A stretch of DNA of 64,000 nt from Spinactinospora alkalitolerans (lineage in GTDB: Bacteria > Actinomycetota > Actinomycetes > Streptosporangiales > Streptosporangiaceae). The translations under genes were made by a program, and so were the position numbers. The DNA is taken from NCBI RefSeq assembly GCF_013408795.1, contig NZ_JACCCC010000001.1, positions 3,906,001 to 3,970,000 on the forward strand, given 5' to 3'. The notes under the pieces were generated by a model. The model saw only the letters and a list, made by a program, of their open reading frames with translations. It made no database searches and was not told the origin of the DNA. How positions within the stretch are numbered: position 1 is the first letter of the stretch; each line of letters opens with the position of its first letter. This document shows positions 42,727 to 51,075 of this stretch, in pieces.

Positions 42727-44907
42727 CTACACCCGCGTCGCCCGCAGCAGCACGAGCCGCTCGGGGAAGAGCACCGGGGCCTGCAGGCCGACGTCGGCGA
42801 GCACCCGCCCGGACAGGTGCACCCCCTGCGGGGTCCACCACGGCAGGTCCACCCCCCACCGGCTCGCGTTGCCGTCGGGGACGTCGCCGGGGGCCTGCGG
42901 GCGGACGCGGTAGGTGGCGTCGGGGTCCAGGCCCGGCAGGCTGACGGGGCCCGGAGGGTACAGCTCCGAGGTCGCGGTGGCGACGATGGCGTAGACCGCC
43001 TCGGAGGCGTCCCGGGCGACGACGCCGTGTACCCGGTAGGCCGGGTCCGGATGGTCGGCGTGCACCGCGGTGCCCGAGTGCAGCAGGGGGCGCAGCTCCT
43101 TGTAGAGGGCGACCCACTCCCCCAGCCGGGCCGCGTCGTCGGGGTCGGCGCGGGTGATGTCCCACTCGATGCCGAAGTGGCCGAAGAGCGCGGTGCCGGC
43201 CCGGAAGTCGATGACGTGCCTGCGGTCGGTGGTGTGGGCGACGCCGGAGCCGACGTGGGTGCCCATGAGCTCCAGCGGGATCAGAGCGTTGGTCCAGCGC
43301 TGGATCTGCTGGCGCTCCAGGGCGTCGATGCAGTCCGAGACCCACACGCGGTCGGTCCGCTCCAGGATCGCCAGGTCGACCCGTCCGCCGCCCGAGGAGC
43401 AGGACTCGATCTCCACGCCGGGGTGGCGCCGGCGCAGCTCGTCGAGCAGCCGGTAGGCCGCCAGGGTCTGGTCGTGGACGCCGGCCCGACCGGTCGTCCG
43501 GTGGCCGGCCTCGACGAGGTCGCGGTTGTGGTCCCACTTGAGGTAGGAGATCGGGTAGGTGGAGAGGAGTTCGTCGAGGCGCTCCAGGATGTGGGCGAAG
43601 ACCTCGGGGCGGGCGAGGTCGAGCACCTGCTGGGAGCGCGCCCGCCCGGGCAGCCGCCCCTCCGCGGCCATGATCCAGTCGGGGTGGGCCCGGGCCAGGT
43701 CGGAGTCCTCGTTGACCATCTCGGGCTCCACCCAGATGCCGAACTGCATCCCCAGGCCCGTCACGTGGTCGGTCAGCGGTCCCAGCCCGTCGGGCCAGAC
43801 CTCGTCGGAGACGTACCAGTCGCCCAGTCCCCTGCGGTCGTCGCGGCGGGAGCCGAACCAGCCGTCGTCGAGCACGAACCGCTCCGCGCCCACCGCGGCC
43901 GCGGCGTCGGCCAGCTCGCGCAGCCGGGCGAGGTCGTGGTCGAAGTAGACGGCCTCCCAGGTGTTGACGACAACCGGCCGGGGCGTGGAGGGATGGCGCG
44001 GACGGGCGCGCAGGTGGCGGTGGAAGCGGGCCGACAGGTCGTCCAGGCCGTCGCCGTAGGAGCCGTACTGCCAGGGCGAGGTGTAGGAGGCGTCCGGCTC
44101 CAGCAGCACCTCCCCGGACAGCAGCAGCTCGCCCGACCCCAGCAGCGACACCGCGTGGAAGGTCCGTTCGGCGAAGGTGCGGTGGTTGCCCGACCAGCCG
44201 GTGTGCACGCCCCACGCCTCGCCGGCGCGGTTGGCGAAGCCGGCGGTTCCGGCGACGAGCAGGTAGGCGGCGTCGTAGCCGGTGCGGCCGGTGCGGTTCT
44301 CCCGCACGCGCAGGCCCTGGGTGAAGGGGGTGCGCTGCGGGCTGCGCTCGCGCAGGTGGTGGCCGGTGAAGTCGAGCAGCTCGACGGCGGCGGTCGGCAC
44401 GGGCAGCGTGAGGTCGAGCGCGTCGAGGGCGAAGCGGGAGGCGCCGCGGTTGACCACCGTCGCGCGCTGGCGCACCAGTCCGGCCGGGCAGAGCTCGACC
44501 GTCAGCTCCAGGCCGAGCCGGGCGGTGTCGTCGTCGGCCCGCACGACGACCCGGCCGCCCGTGTCGGGCCGGTCGTCGTCGGCCACCAGGGTCGCCTCGC
44601 GGACCCGGAAGGCCGTGGAGAAGTCCGCGCCGCCGCGGTTGCCGACGAGGCCGGGCGTGCCGAGCCAGCCGGCCGACTGCTCGGGCAGCACGGCCACCGG
44701 GACGGGACCGTCCACCGAGAAGCCGATGGGCTGCGGCCGCCGGGCGAGCCGGAGGTCCTCCAGCGCGGGCCGGCTCAGCGCGCCGAGGTCGGCGCCCCAG
44801 TGCAGCACCCGGGGCAGGAAGCCGCCGGAGAGGTCCAGTACGAGGCTCACCCCGGCCGCGCGCAGGTGCGCCATCCCGAAGTCCAGAGCAGCGAGGTGTG
44901 GTGCCAC
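42727..44907 (-). CDS. Alpha-galactosidase, GH36
   Basis: 726 residues from GTG 44907, no signal peptide, so cytoplasmic. The GH36 core has WEAVYFDHDL, LDDGWFGSRRDD, FGIWVEPEMVNEDSDL, nucleophile D459 in YLKWDHNRD, ESCSSGGGRVDL and the probable acid/base D525 in VWVSDCIDALERQQIQ. N-terminal beta-sandwich and C-terminal sheet are of full length for the bacterial tetrameric type. It removes alpha-1,6-galactose from galactomanno-oligosaccharides or raffinose-type sugars. It reads towards the importer and away from the mannosidase. Confidence 0.95.
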   Translation of the reverse strand: MAPHLAALDFGMAHLRAAGVSLVLDLSGGFLPRVLHWGADLGALSRPALEDLRLARRPQPIGFSVDGPVPVAVLPEQSAGWLGTPGLVGNRGGADFSTAFRVREATLVADDDRPDTGGRVVVRADDDTARLGLELTVELCPAGLVRQRATVVNRGASRFALDALDLTLPVPTAAVELLDFTGHHLRERSPQRTPFTQGLRVRENRTGRTGYDAAYLLVAGTAGFANRAGEAWGVHTGWSGNHRTFAERTFHAVSLLGSGELLLSGEVLLEPDASYTSPWQYGSYGDGLDDLSARFHRHLRARPRHPSTPRPVVVNTWEAVYFDHDLARLRELADAAAAVGAERFVLDDGWFGSRRDDRRGLGDWYVSDEVWPDGLGPLTDHVTGLGMQFGIWVEPEMVNEDSDLARAHPDWIMAAEGRLPGRARSQQVLDLARPEVFAHILERLDELLSTYPISYLKWDHNRDLVEAGHRTTGRAGVHDQTLAAYRLLDELRRRHPGVEIESCSSGGGRVDLAILERTDRVWVSDCIDALERQQIQRWTNALIPLELMGTHVGSGVAHTTDRRHVIDFRAGTALFGHFGIEWDITRADPDDAARLGEWVALYKELRPLLHSGTAVHADHPDPAYRVHGVVARDASEAVYAIVATATSELYPPGPVSLPGLDPDATYRVRPQAPGDVPDGNASRWGVDLPWWTPQGVHLSGRVLADVGLQAPVLFPERLVLLRATRV

Positions 44908-44944
44908 AGTGATCCACGTCCTTGTCGTTGGCGCGACCGGCGAA

Positions 44945-44974
44945 TTGACTTACTTTATTTGATGACGTAAGAAT
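44945..44974 (+). promoter_or_regulatory. Promoter/operator of the beta-mannosidase gene
   Basis: TTGACTTACTTTATTTGA (44945-44962) followed by TGACGTAAGAAT. Same layout and 23 of 30 bases as the importer promoter at 36956-36985. Located 107 bases upstream of the GH2 start and 38 bases from the divergent GH36 start; probably a ROK-controlled site for both. Confidence 0.6.
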
Positions 44975-45081
44975 CCAGAACGATACCTGGTTCGCGCAAC
45001 AGAACTCCACCGGCCGCCCCCTCGCCCCCTTCCCGTTGATCCGCCGCCGCACGGCGCGGACCGAACCTGGAGTGACCGAAG

Positions 45082-47559
45082 ATGATGCGTCAGACCCTGC
45101 ACGACGGCTGGCTCCTGTCGACAACCGCCGGACCGGTCCCCGAACACGTGGCGGGCCGCAGCGTGCCGGCCCGGGTGCCGGGCAGTGCGCACCTCGACCT
45201 GCTGGCGGCCGGCCTGATCCCCGACCCCTACCTCGACCGCGCCGAGGAGGAGCTCGTCTGGGCGCATCGCACCGACTGGCGCTACACGCTCACCTTCGAC
45301 GCCGAGGCCCCGGAGCCGGGGGAACGCGTCGACCTCGCCTTCGACGGCCTGGACACGGTGGCCACCGTCGAACTGAACGGCCGGGTGCTCGGCAGCACGG
45401 CCAACATGCACCGCGGATACCGCTTCGACGTGCGGGAGGTGCTCAGGAACGGTCCCAACGAACTCACCGTCTCCTTCCGCTCGGCGCTGGAGCACGCCGA
45501 AGAGGTCGAGCGCGCCCTGGGCGAACGCGCGCACGCCTACCCGCACCCGTTCAACATGGTCCGCAAGATGGCGTGCGGCTTCGGCTGGGACTGGGGGCCG
45601 GACCTGCAGACGGCCGGGATCTGGAAGCCGGTGCGCCTGGAGCGCTGGCGCACCGCCCGCATCGCCCAGGCGCGCCCGCTCGTGACGGCCGAGGAGGGCG
45701 GCGCCGGACGGGTGGAGGTGCACGTCGAGATCGAGCGCGCCGACGCCGACGCCGGGCTGGCGCTGCGCGCCTCGGTGGGCGGGCGGGAGGCGCGCGCCGC
45801 CGTCGCGGCCGGCGCGACCGGGGCCGTGGTCGTCCTCGACGTCCCCGACGTGCGCCTGTGGTGGCCCGCGGGCTACGGGGACCAGCCGCTGTACGACCTC
45901 GACGTCGCGCTCGTCCGCGCGGACGCCTCCGGCGCGGTGCTGGACTCGGCGTCCCGGCGCATCGGGTTCCGCACGATCACCGTGGACACCGAACCCGACG
46001 AGATCGGCACCCCCTTCACCGTCGTGGTCAACGGGACCCCGATCTTCGTCAAGGGCGCCAACTGGATCCCCGACGACCACTTCCTCACCCGCATCACCCG
46101 CAGGCGCCTGGCCCGGCGCGTGGACCAGGCCGTCGGAGCCCACATGAACATGCTGCGGGTGTGGGGCGGCGGGATCTATGAGACCGAGGACTTCTACGAC
46201 GTCTGCGACGAGCGCGGCGTGCTCGTGTGGCAGGACTTCCCCCTGGCGTGCGCCTCCTACCCCGAGGAGGAGCCGCTGCGCAGCGAGATCGAGGCCGAGG
46301 CCAGGGAGAACGTCGCGCGGCTGGCCTCACACGCCTCCCTCGCGCTGTGGAACGGCGGCAACGAGAACCTGTGGGGCTTCATGGACTGGGGCTGGCGGGA
46401 GCGGCTCGCCGGGCGCACCTGGGGGCTCGGGTACTACACCGAGCTGCTGCCGCGGATCGTGGCCGAACTCGACCCGACCCGCTTCTACGCCGAGGGCAGC
46501 CCCTACAGCCCCGGGTTTCCGCTGGACCGGATGCACCCCAACGACCAGGACCACGGCAGCCGGCACGAGTGGCGGGTGTGGAACGAGGTGGACTACACGG
46601 CCTACCGCGACCACGTCCCGCGCTTCTGCTCGGAGTTCGGCTTCCAGGGCCCCCCGACCTGGGCGACCCTGACGACCTGGGTGCACGACGACCCGATGAC
46701 GCCCACCTCGCCCGGATTCCTGCTGCACCAGAAGGCCGAGGACGGCAGCGGCAAGCTCGACCGCGGGCTCGCCCCGCACCTGCCCGCGCCCGAGACCTTC
46801 GAGGACTGGCACTGGGCGACGCAGCTCAACCAGGCCCGCGCGGTCGCCTTCGGAATCGAGCACTTCCGCTCCTGGTGGCCGCGCACGGCCGGGGCGATCG
46901 TCTGGCAGCTCAACGACTGCTGGCCGGTCACCTCCTGGGCCGCGGTCGACGGCGACGAGCGGCGCAAGCCGCTGTGGTACGGGCTGCGGCACGCCTACGC
47001 GCCCCGCCTGCTCACCCTCCAGCCCGGGGACGGCCGCCTCGCGCTCGTCGCGGTGAACGACGACGACAGGCCCTGGACCGGTCCCGTGCGGATCGAGCGC
47101 CGGACGTTCGGGGGCGCCGTGCTCGACACCGCTAAGATCGAACTCACCGTGGCCCCCCGGTCCGCGGCCCGGTTCGCGCTGGCCGATTCGCTGCTCACGC
47201 CCGCAGATCCGAGCAAGGAGGTACTCGTGGCGACATCCGACGACGCCCGTGTCGCCCACCTCTTCCTGGAGGACCTCGCCCTGGACTACGACCCGCACCC
47301 GCTGACGGCCGAGGCCGTGGCCGTGCCGGGCGGCTACCGGGTCGACGTGCGCGCCCGCTCCTTCGCGCGCGACGTCGCGGTCCTGGCCGACCGGGTCGCC
47401 CCCGATGCGGAGGTGGACGACATGCTCGTGTCGATGCAGGCCGGAGAGACCCGCTCGTTCACGGTGCGGACCGGCGCGCGCCTGGACCCGGCCGAGCTGA
47501 CGGGCCCGCTGGTGCTGCGCTGCGCCAACGCCCTGTCCCCTCAGACGGCGCGGTCCTGA
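45082..47559 (+). CDS. Beta-mannosidase, GH2
   Basis: 825 residues from ATG 45082, no signal peptide. N-terminal sugar-binding sandwich (DLAFDGLDTVATVELNG, GFGWDWGPDLQTAGIWKPV), central immunoglobulin domain, and TIM barrel with MNMLRVWGGGIYE, acid/base E428 in NGGNEN and nucleophile E518 in FCSEFGFQG. GWDWGP and the WNGGNEN form are typical of beta-mannosidases rather than beta-galactosidases. It cleaves beta-1,4-manno-oligosaccharides from the non-reducing end in the cytoplasm. The stop codon is directly followed by the start of the headless LacI gene. Confidence 0.95.
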   Translation: MMRQTLHDGWLLSTTAGPVPEHVAGRSVPARVPGSAHLDLLAAGLIPDPYLDRAEEELVWAHRTDWRYTLTFDAEAPEPGERVDLAFDGLDTVATVELNGRVLGSTANMHRGYRFDVREVLRNGPNELTVSFRSALEHAEEVERALGERAHAYPHPFNMVRKMACGFGWDWGPDLQTAGIWKPVRLERWRTARIAQARPLVTAEEGGAGRVEVHVEIERADADAGLALRASVGGREARAAVAAGATGAVVVLDVPDVRLWWPAGYGDQPLYDLDVALVRADASGAVLDSASRRIGFRTITVDTEPDEIGTPFTVVVNGTPIFVKGANWIPDDHFLTRITRRRLARRVDQAVGAHMNMLRVWGGGIYETEDFYDVCDERGVLVWQDFPLACASYPEEEPLRSEIEAEARENVARLASHASLALWNGGNENLWGFMDWGWRERLAGRTWGLGYYTELLPRIVAELDPTRFYAEGSPYSPGFPLDRMHPNDQDHGSRHEWRVWNEVDYTAYRDHVPRFCSEFGFQGPPTWATLTTWVHDDPMTPTSPGFLLHQKAEDGSGKLDRGLAPHLPAPETFEDWHWATQLNQARAVAFGIEHFRSWWPRTAGAIVWQLNDCWPVTSWAAVDGDERRKPLWYGLRHAYAPRLLTLQPGDGRLALVAVNDDDRPWTGPVRIERRTFGGAVLDTAKIELTVAPRSAARFALADSLLTPADPSKEVLVATSDDARVAHLFLEDLALDYDPHPLTAEAVAVPGGYRVDVRARSFARDVAVLADRVAPDAEVDDMLVSMQAGETRSFTVRTGARLDPAELTGPLVLRCANALSPQTARS

Positions 47560-48438
47560 ATGGGAGCGTCGGAACGCGACCTCACCGGCTCGGGAGCGGT
47601 CGGACTGGTGCTCGCCCGGCCGGCCCGGCTGCTCGGCGTCGAACCGTTCTTCATGGAGTTCATCGGCGGGATCGAGGAGCGCCTCGCGGAACGCGACATG
47701 TCCGTCCTCCTGCACATCGTCGCGACGCAGGAGGCGGAGGTCGCCACCTACCGGCGGTGGGCCGAGCGGCGGCTGGTGGACGCGGTCGCGGTGGTCAACC
47801 TCACCGTCGACGACCGGCGCCCGGCGGTCCTGCACGAGTTGGGCCTGCCGGCCGTGCTCGTCGGGACGTGGGAGGGCAGTCCCGCCACGCCCGCCGTGCG
47901 CACCGACGACGCCGCCCCCGTGCGCGACGCGCTCGCGCACCTGCTGGGTCTGGGGCACCGGCGCATCGCGCGGGTGAGCGGGCCCGCCGCGCTGCTGCAC
48001 ACGCACGCGCGGACCGCGGCGCTGCTCGACGGGTGCCGCGCGGCGGGCGTGGAGCCGCCGCTGATCGTCGAGGGCGACTACTCCCGCGAGGCGGGGACGA
48101 GGCTGACCGCCGAGCTGCTGCGCAGGGAGGACCCGCCGACCGCGGTCCTGTACGACAACGACGTGATGGCGGTCGCCGGCCTGGAGGCCGCCAAGGAGCT
48201 CGGAGTCGCCGTGCCGGAGCGGCTGAGCATGGTGGCCTGGGACGACTCGACGCTGTGCCGGCTGGCGTCGCCGCCCCTCACCACCATGAGCGTCGACGTG
48301 TACCAGTACGGCGTCTCGGTCGCCGAGTCCGTCCTGGAGCGGATCGACGGCGTGCCGGTGACCGAGAGGTGGTCCCCGGCCGCCCGGCTCGTGCCCAGGG
48401 AGAGCACGGCCCGCTGCGGCGTGCGCACGACGGCCTGA
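47560..48438 (+). CDS. LacI-type ligand-binding protein lacking the DNA-binding head
   Basis: 292 residues. It begins at ATG directly after the mannosidase stop (TGA-ATG) and starts with RDLTGSGAVGLVLARPA, the remnant of the LacI hinge and first core strand. The whole core follows: LLGVEPFFMEFIGGIEERLA, LGHRRIARVSGP, PPTAVLYDNDVMAVAGLEAA and MVAWDDSTLCRLASPPLTTM. The 55-60 residue helix-turn-helix that should precede it is absent. It is closely related to the complete LacI protein encoded 155 bases downstream. It could dimerise with that protein or act as a sugar sink; DNA binding alone is not expected. Confidence 0.85.
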   Translation: MGASERDLTGSGAVGLVLARPARLLGVEPFFMEFIGGIEERLAERDMSVLLHIVATQEAEVATYRRWAERRLVDAVAVVNLTVDDRRPAVLHELGLPAVLVGTWEGSPATPAVRTDDAAPVRDALAHLLGLGHRRIARVSGPAALLHTHARTAALLDGCRAAGVEPPLIVEGDYSREAGTRLTAELLRREDPPTAVLYDNDVMAVAGLEAAKELGVAVPERLSMVAWDDSTLCRLASPPLTTMSVDVYQYGVSVAESVLERIDGVPVTERWSPAARLVPRESTARCGVRTTA

Positions 48439-48557
48439 ACGCTCCCGCGCCGCGTTCGGGCGGCGAACCGCCCGCCCCTCCCGATCCGGCGGACCGGCGC
48501 CTCCCGCCCTCCCGGGGGCGGGCGCAGAGGCCGGCACCGGCGTGGAGTAAGGTCGCC

Positions 48558-48568
48558 CAACCGGTTCA
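48558..48568. promoter_or_regulatory. LacI operator before the intact LacI gene
   Basis: CAACCGGTTCA with a perfect AACCGGTT core (48559-48566), the LacI/GalR-type operator shape, 26 bases before the GTG start. Suggests autoregulation. Confidence 0.55.
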
Positions 48569-48593
48569 CCGCCGAATCACAGAGGAAAGCGCC

Positions 48594-49619
48594 GTGCGTC
48601 GTCCCACCATCGTCGACATCGCCAAGGCGGCAGGGGTCTCCAAGGGGTCGGTCTCCTACGCGCTCAACGGCAGACCCGGCGTATCGGAGGCGACGCGGCG
48701 GCGCATCCTGTCCATCGCCGAAGATCTGGGCTGGGCGCCGAGCACGGCGGCACGCACGCTCTCCGACGGGCGGACCGACGCGATCGGGCTGGTCATCGAC
48801 CGGCCGGCCCGAACGCTGGGCCTGGAGCCCTTCTTCATGGCGCTGATCTCGGGCATCCAGACCGCACTGGCCGAGACCTCGACGTCGCTGCTGCTGCAGG
48901 TGACGCAGGAGCAGCGGCAGGAGATGAGCACCTACGCGTCCTGGCACGCGCGGCGGCGCGTCGACGGGGTGCTGGTGGTCGACCTGCGAACGGACGATCC
49001 GCGGCCCGCCGCGCTGCACGGGCTCGGCCTGCCGGCGGTCCTCATCGGCGGCCCGCTGCCCGGCGCGGCCCAGCCGTGCGTCTGGTCCGACGACGCCTCG
49101 GTGGTCCGCGAGGTGCTGGAGTACCTGGCGGCCTTGGGGCACCGGCGCATCGCCAGGGTCGCGGGCCCCGCCCACCTCCTGCACACGCGCACGCGGTCGC
49201 GGGCCTTCGAGGAGTCGGCGGCCGAGTTCGGGCTGGACGACTGCGGCATCGTCCATTCCGACTACTCCGACGAGGCCGGGGCCCGCTCCACCCGCCGGCT
49301 GCTCTCCAGGCGCCGGCCCCCGACGGCGCTCATGTTCGACAACGACCTGATGGCGGTGTCGGCCCTCGGGGTCGCGCGGGAGATGGGTTTCGCCGTCCCC
49401 GGTGACCTCTCCATCGTCGCCTGGGACGACTCCCCGCTGTGCCGCATGATGCGGCCGCCGCTCACCGCCGTGAGCCGGGACGTCGAGGCGCACGGGGAGC
49501 AGGCCGTGCGGGTCCTGCGGGACGCTCTGGCCGGTGCCGTCCCGCATGATGCGGCGACGCCGCCCGCCGTGATGGTCCCGCGCGCCAGCACGGGACCGCC
49601 GCCGGCCCGCCGATCCTGA
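48594..49619 (+). CDS. LacI family transcriptional regulator
   Basis: 341 residues from GTG 48594, with AGAGGAAA upstream. Full architecture: head RRPTIVDIAKAAGVSKGSVS with YALNGRPGVSEATRRRI, hinge AARTLSDGRTDAIGLVI, and the core LEPFFMALISGIQTALA, LGHRRIARVAGP and IVAWDDSPLCRM. It is a clear paralogue of the headless protein upstream. Operators with AACCGGTT lie before this gene and before the downstream mannose isomerase, its probable target. Confidence 0.94.
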   Translation: MRRPTIVDIAKAAGVSKGSVSYALNGRPGVSEATRRRILSIAEDLGWAPSTAARTLSDGRTDAIGLVIDRPARTLGLEPFFMALISGIQTALAETSTSLLLQVTQEQRQEMSTYASWHARRRVDGVLVVDLRTDDPRPAALHGLGLPAVLIGGPLPGAAQPCVWSDDASVVREVLEYLAALGHRRIARVAGPAHLLHTRTRSRAFEESAAEFGLDDCGIVHSDYSDEAGARSTRRLLSRRRPPTALMFDNDLMAVSALGVAREMGFAVPGDLSIVAWDDSPLCRMMRPPLTAVSRDVEAHGEQAVRVLRDALAGAVPHDAATPPAVMVPRASTGPPPARRS

Positions 49620-49682
49620 CCTCGGGCCCAAGGGGGTTCCGAGACCGGGTCTGCACCCCCGGACCGGGCCCGGCACGGACCC

Positions 49683-49711
49683 TTGACACTTAACCGGTTC
49701 AGTGGTGTTCT
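49683..49711 (+). promoter_or_regulatory. Promoter with LacI operator before mannose isomerase
   Basis: TTGACA at 49683-49688 is followed directly by TTAACCGGTTCA (49690-49701), a palindrome with the same AACCGGTT core as at 48559. TGTTCT at 49706-49711 is a weak -10. A bound LacI dimer would cover the spacer, so repression is expected. Confidence 0.6.
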
Positions 49712-49801
49712 GTCCCGGACGCGACCGTGATGTGGGCATGACCGTCATCGGCGTGCGACGGCCCCGCACCGCCGCACGCGCCCCTGACGAATGGAGATCT
49801 C

Positions 49802-51025
49802 ATGGTCCGGTCCGCCCATGACCCCGCGCCGCCGGCGTGGGCGAGCGCGCAGCGCGACGGACTCGTCGCCTGGGCCGAGCGCGCCCGGCACCCGCACGGG
49901 TTCGCCTGGCTGGACGACAGCGGGCGGCCGCGCGAGGAGGAGGGCGTCCACACCTGGATCACCGCCCGTACCACGCACGTGAGCGCCCTGCACGCGCGCG
50001 AGCGGGGCGGCGCGGCCGGCGAGCTGGCCGAGCACGGGGTGCGCGCCCTGCTGGACTCCCTGCACGACGGCGAGCACGGAGGCTGGTTCTCCCGGGTGGA
50101 CTTCGAGGGCGCTCCGGCCGACACCGGCAAGGCCGGCTATCAGCACGCCTTCGTCCTGCTGGCCGCGGCCACCTCCTGCGGCAGCGGTGTGACCGGGGCC
50201 GACCGCCTGCTCGGGAGGGCCTGCGCGGCGGTCACCGAGCGGTTCTGGGACGAGGCCGCCGGGCGCGCCGTCGAGGGCTTCGACCGCGGCTGGACGCGGG
50301 CCGAGCCCTACGGCGGCGCCAACAGCAACATGCACATGGTCGAGGCGTTCCTGGCGACCACCGCCGCCACCGGCGATCCCGTCTGGGCCGAACGCGCGCT
50401 GCGCATCGCCGACTTCTTCGTCCGCGAGCAGGCCGCGCCCAACGGGCACCGGCTCGCCGAGCACTACACCGCCGACTGGACCGCCGAGCCCGACTACAAC
50501 CGGGACCGGCCCGACGACCCCTTCCGCCCCTACGGCTGGACGCCCGGGCACTCCCTGGAGTGGGCGCGGCTGCTGCTGCACCTCGAAGCCGCGCTGCCCG
50601 CCCCGCCGGCATGGCTGCTGCCCGAAGCCGAGGCGCTCTTCGCCACCGCGGTGCGCGGCGCGTGGGCGCGCGACGGCGCCGACGGCTTCTGCTACACGCT
50701 CGACTGGCAGGACCGCCCGGTCGTGGGCGCGCACATGCACTGGGTGGCGACCGAGGCGATCGCAGCGGCCGAAGCGCTGTTCCGGCGCACCGGACACGAC
50801 TCCTACGCCGGGCTCGCCCGGGACTGGTGGACCCACCTGCGCGCCTGCTTCATCGATGGCGCGGACAACTGGCGGCACGAGCTCGACGCCCGGAACCGGC
50901 CCGCACGCACCGTGTGGCGCGGGCGCCCGGACGTCTACCACGCCTACACCGCGCTGGCGTTCGCCTGCGACCTGGCGATCCCCGGATTCGCCGTCCGCAC
51001 GGCGCAGCCGGACGGGGCGGCGTGA
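49802..51025 (+). CDS. AGE family isomerase, probable D-mannose isomerase
   Basis: 407 residues from ATG 49802 with GGAGAT upstream. An (alpha/alpha)6 barrel with the AGE/YihS signs: GWFSRVD, KAGYQHAFVLLAA, GANSNMHMVEAFLA, PYGWTPGHSLEWARLLLHLE and ADNWRHELD, where His residues form the active site. The YihS/mannose-isomerase branch turns D-mannose into D-fructose; a mannose isomerase of this type has been described from Thermobifida fusca. In this locus it would connect released mannose to fructose metabolism. N-acylglucosamine epimerase is the alternative but less fitting. Confidence 0.85.
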   Translation: MVRSAHDPAPPAWASAQRDGLVAWAERARHPHGFAWLDDSGRPREEEGVHTWITARTTHVSALHARERGGAAGELAEHGVRALLDSLHDGEHGGWFSRVDFEGAPADTGKAGYQHAFVLLAAATSCGSGVTGADRLLGRACAAVTERFWDEAAGRAVEGFDRGWTRAEPYGGANSNMHMVEAFLATTAATGDPVWAERALRIADFFVREQAAPNGHRLAEHYTADWTAEPDYNRDRPDDPFRPYGWTPGHSLEWARLLLHLEAALPAPPAWLLPEAEALFATAVRGAWARDGADGFCYTLDWQDRPVVGAHMHWVATEAIAAAEALFRRTGHDSYAGLARDWWTHLRACFIDGADNWRHELDARNRPARTVWRGRPDVYHAYTALAFACDLAIPGFAVRTAQPDGAA

Positions 51026-51075
51026 CCGGCGCGGTATGAGCGGTCACCGACGGTCCAACGCGACTTCCGCAGACC

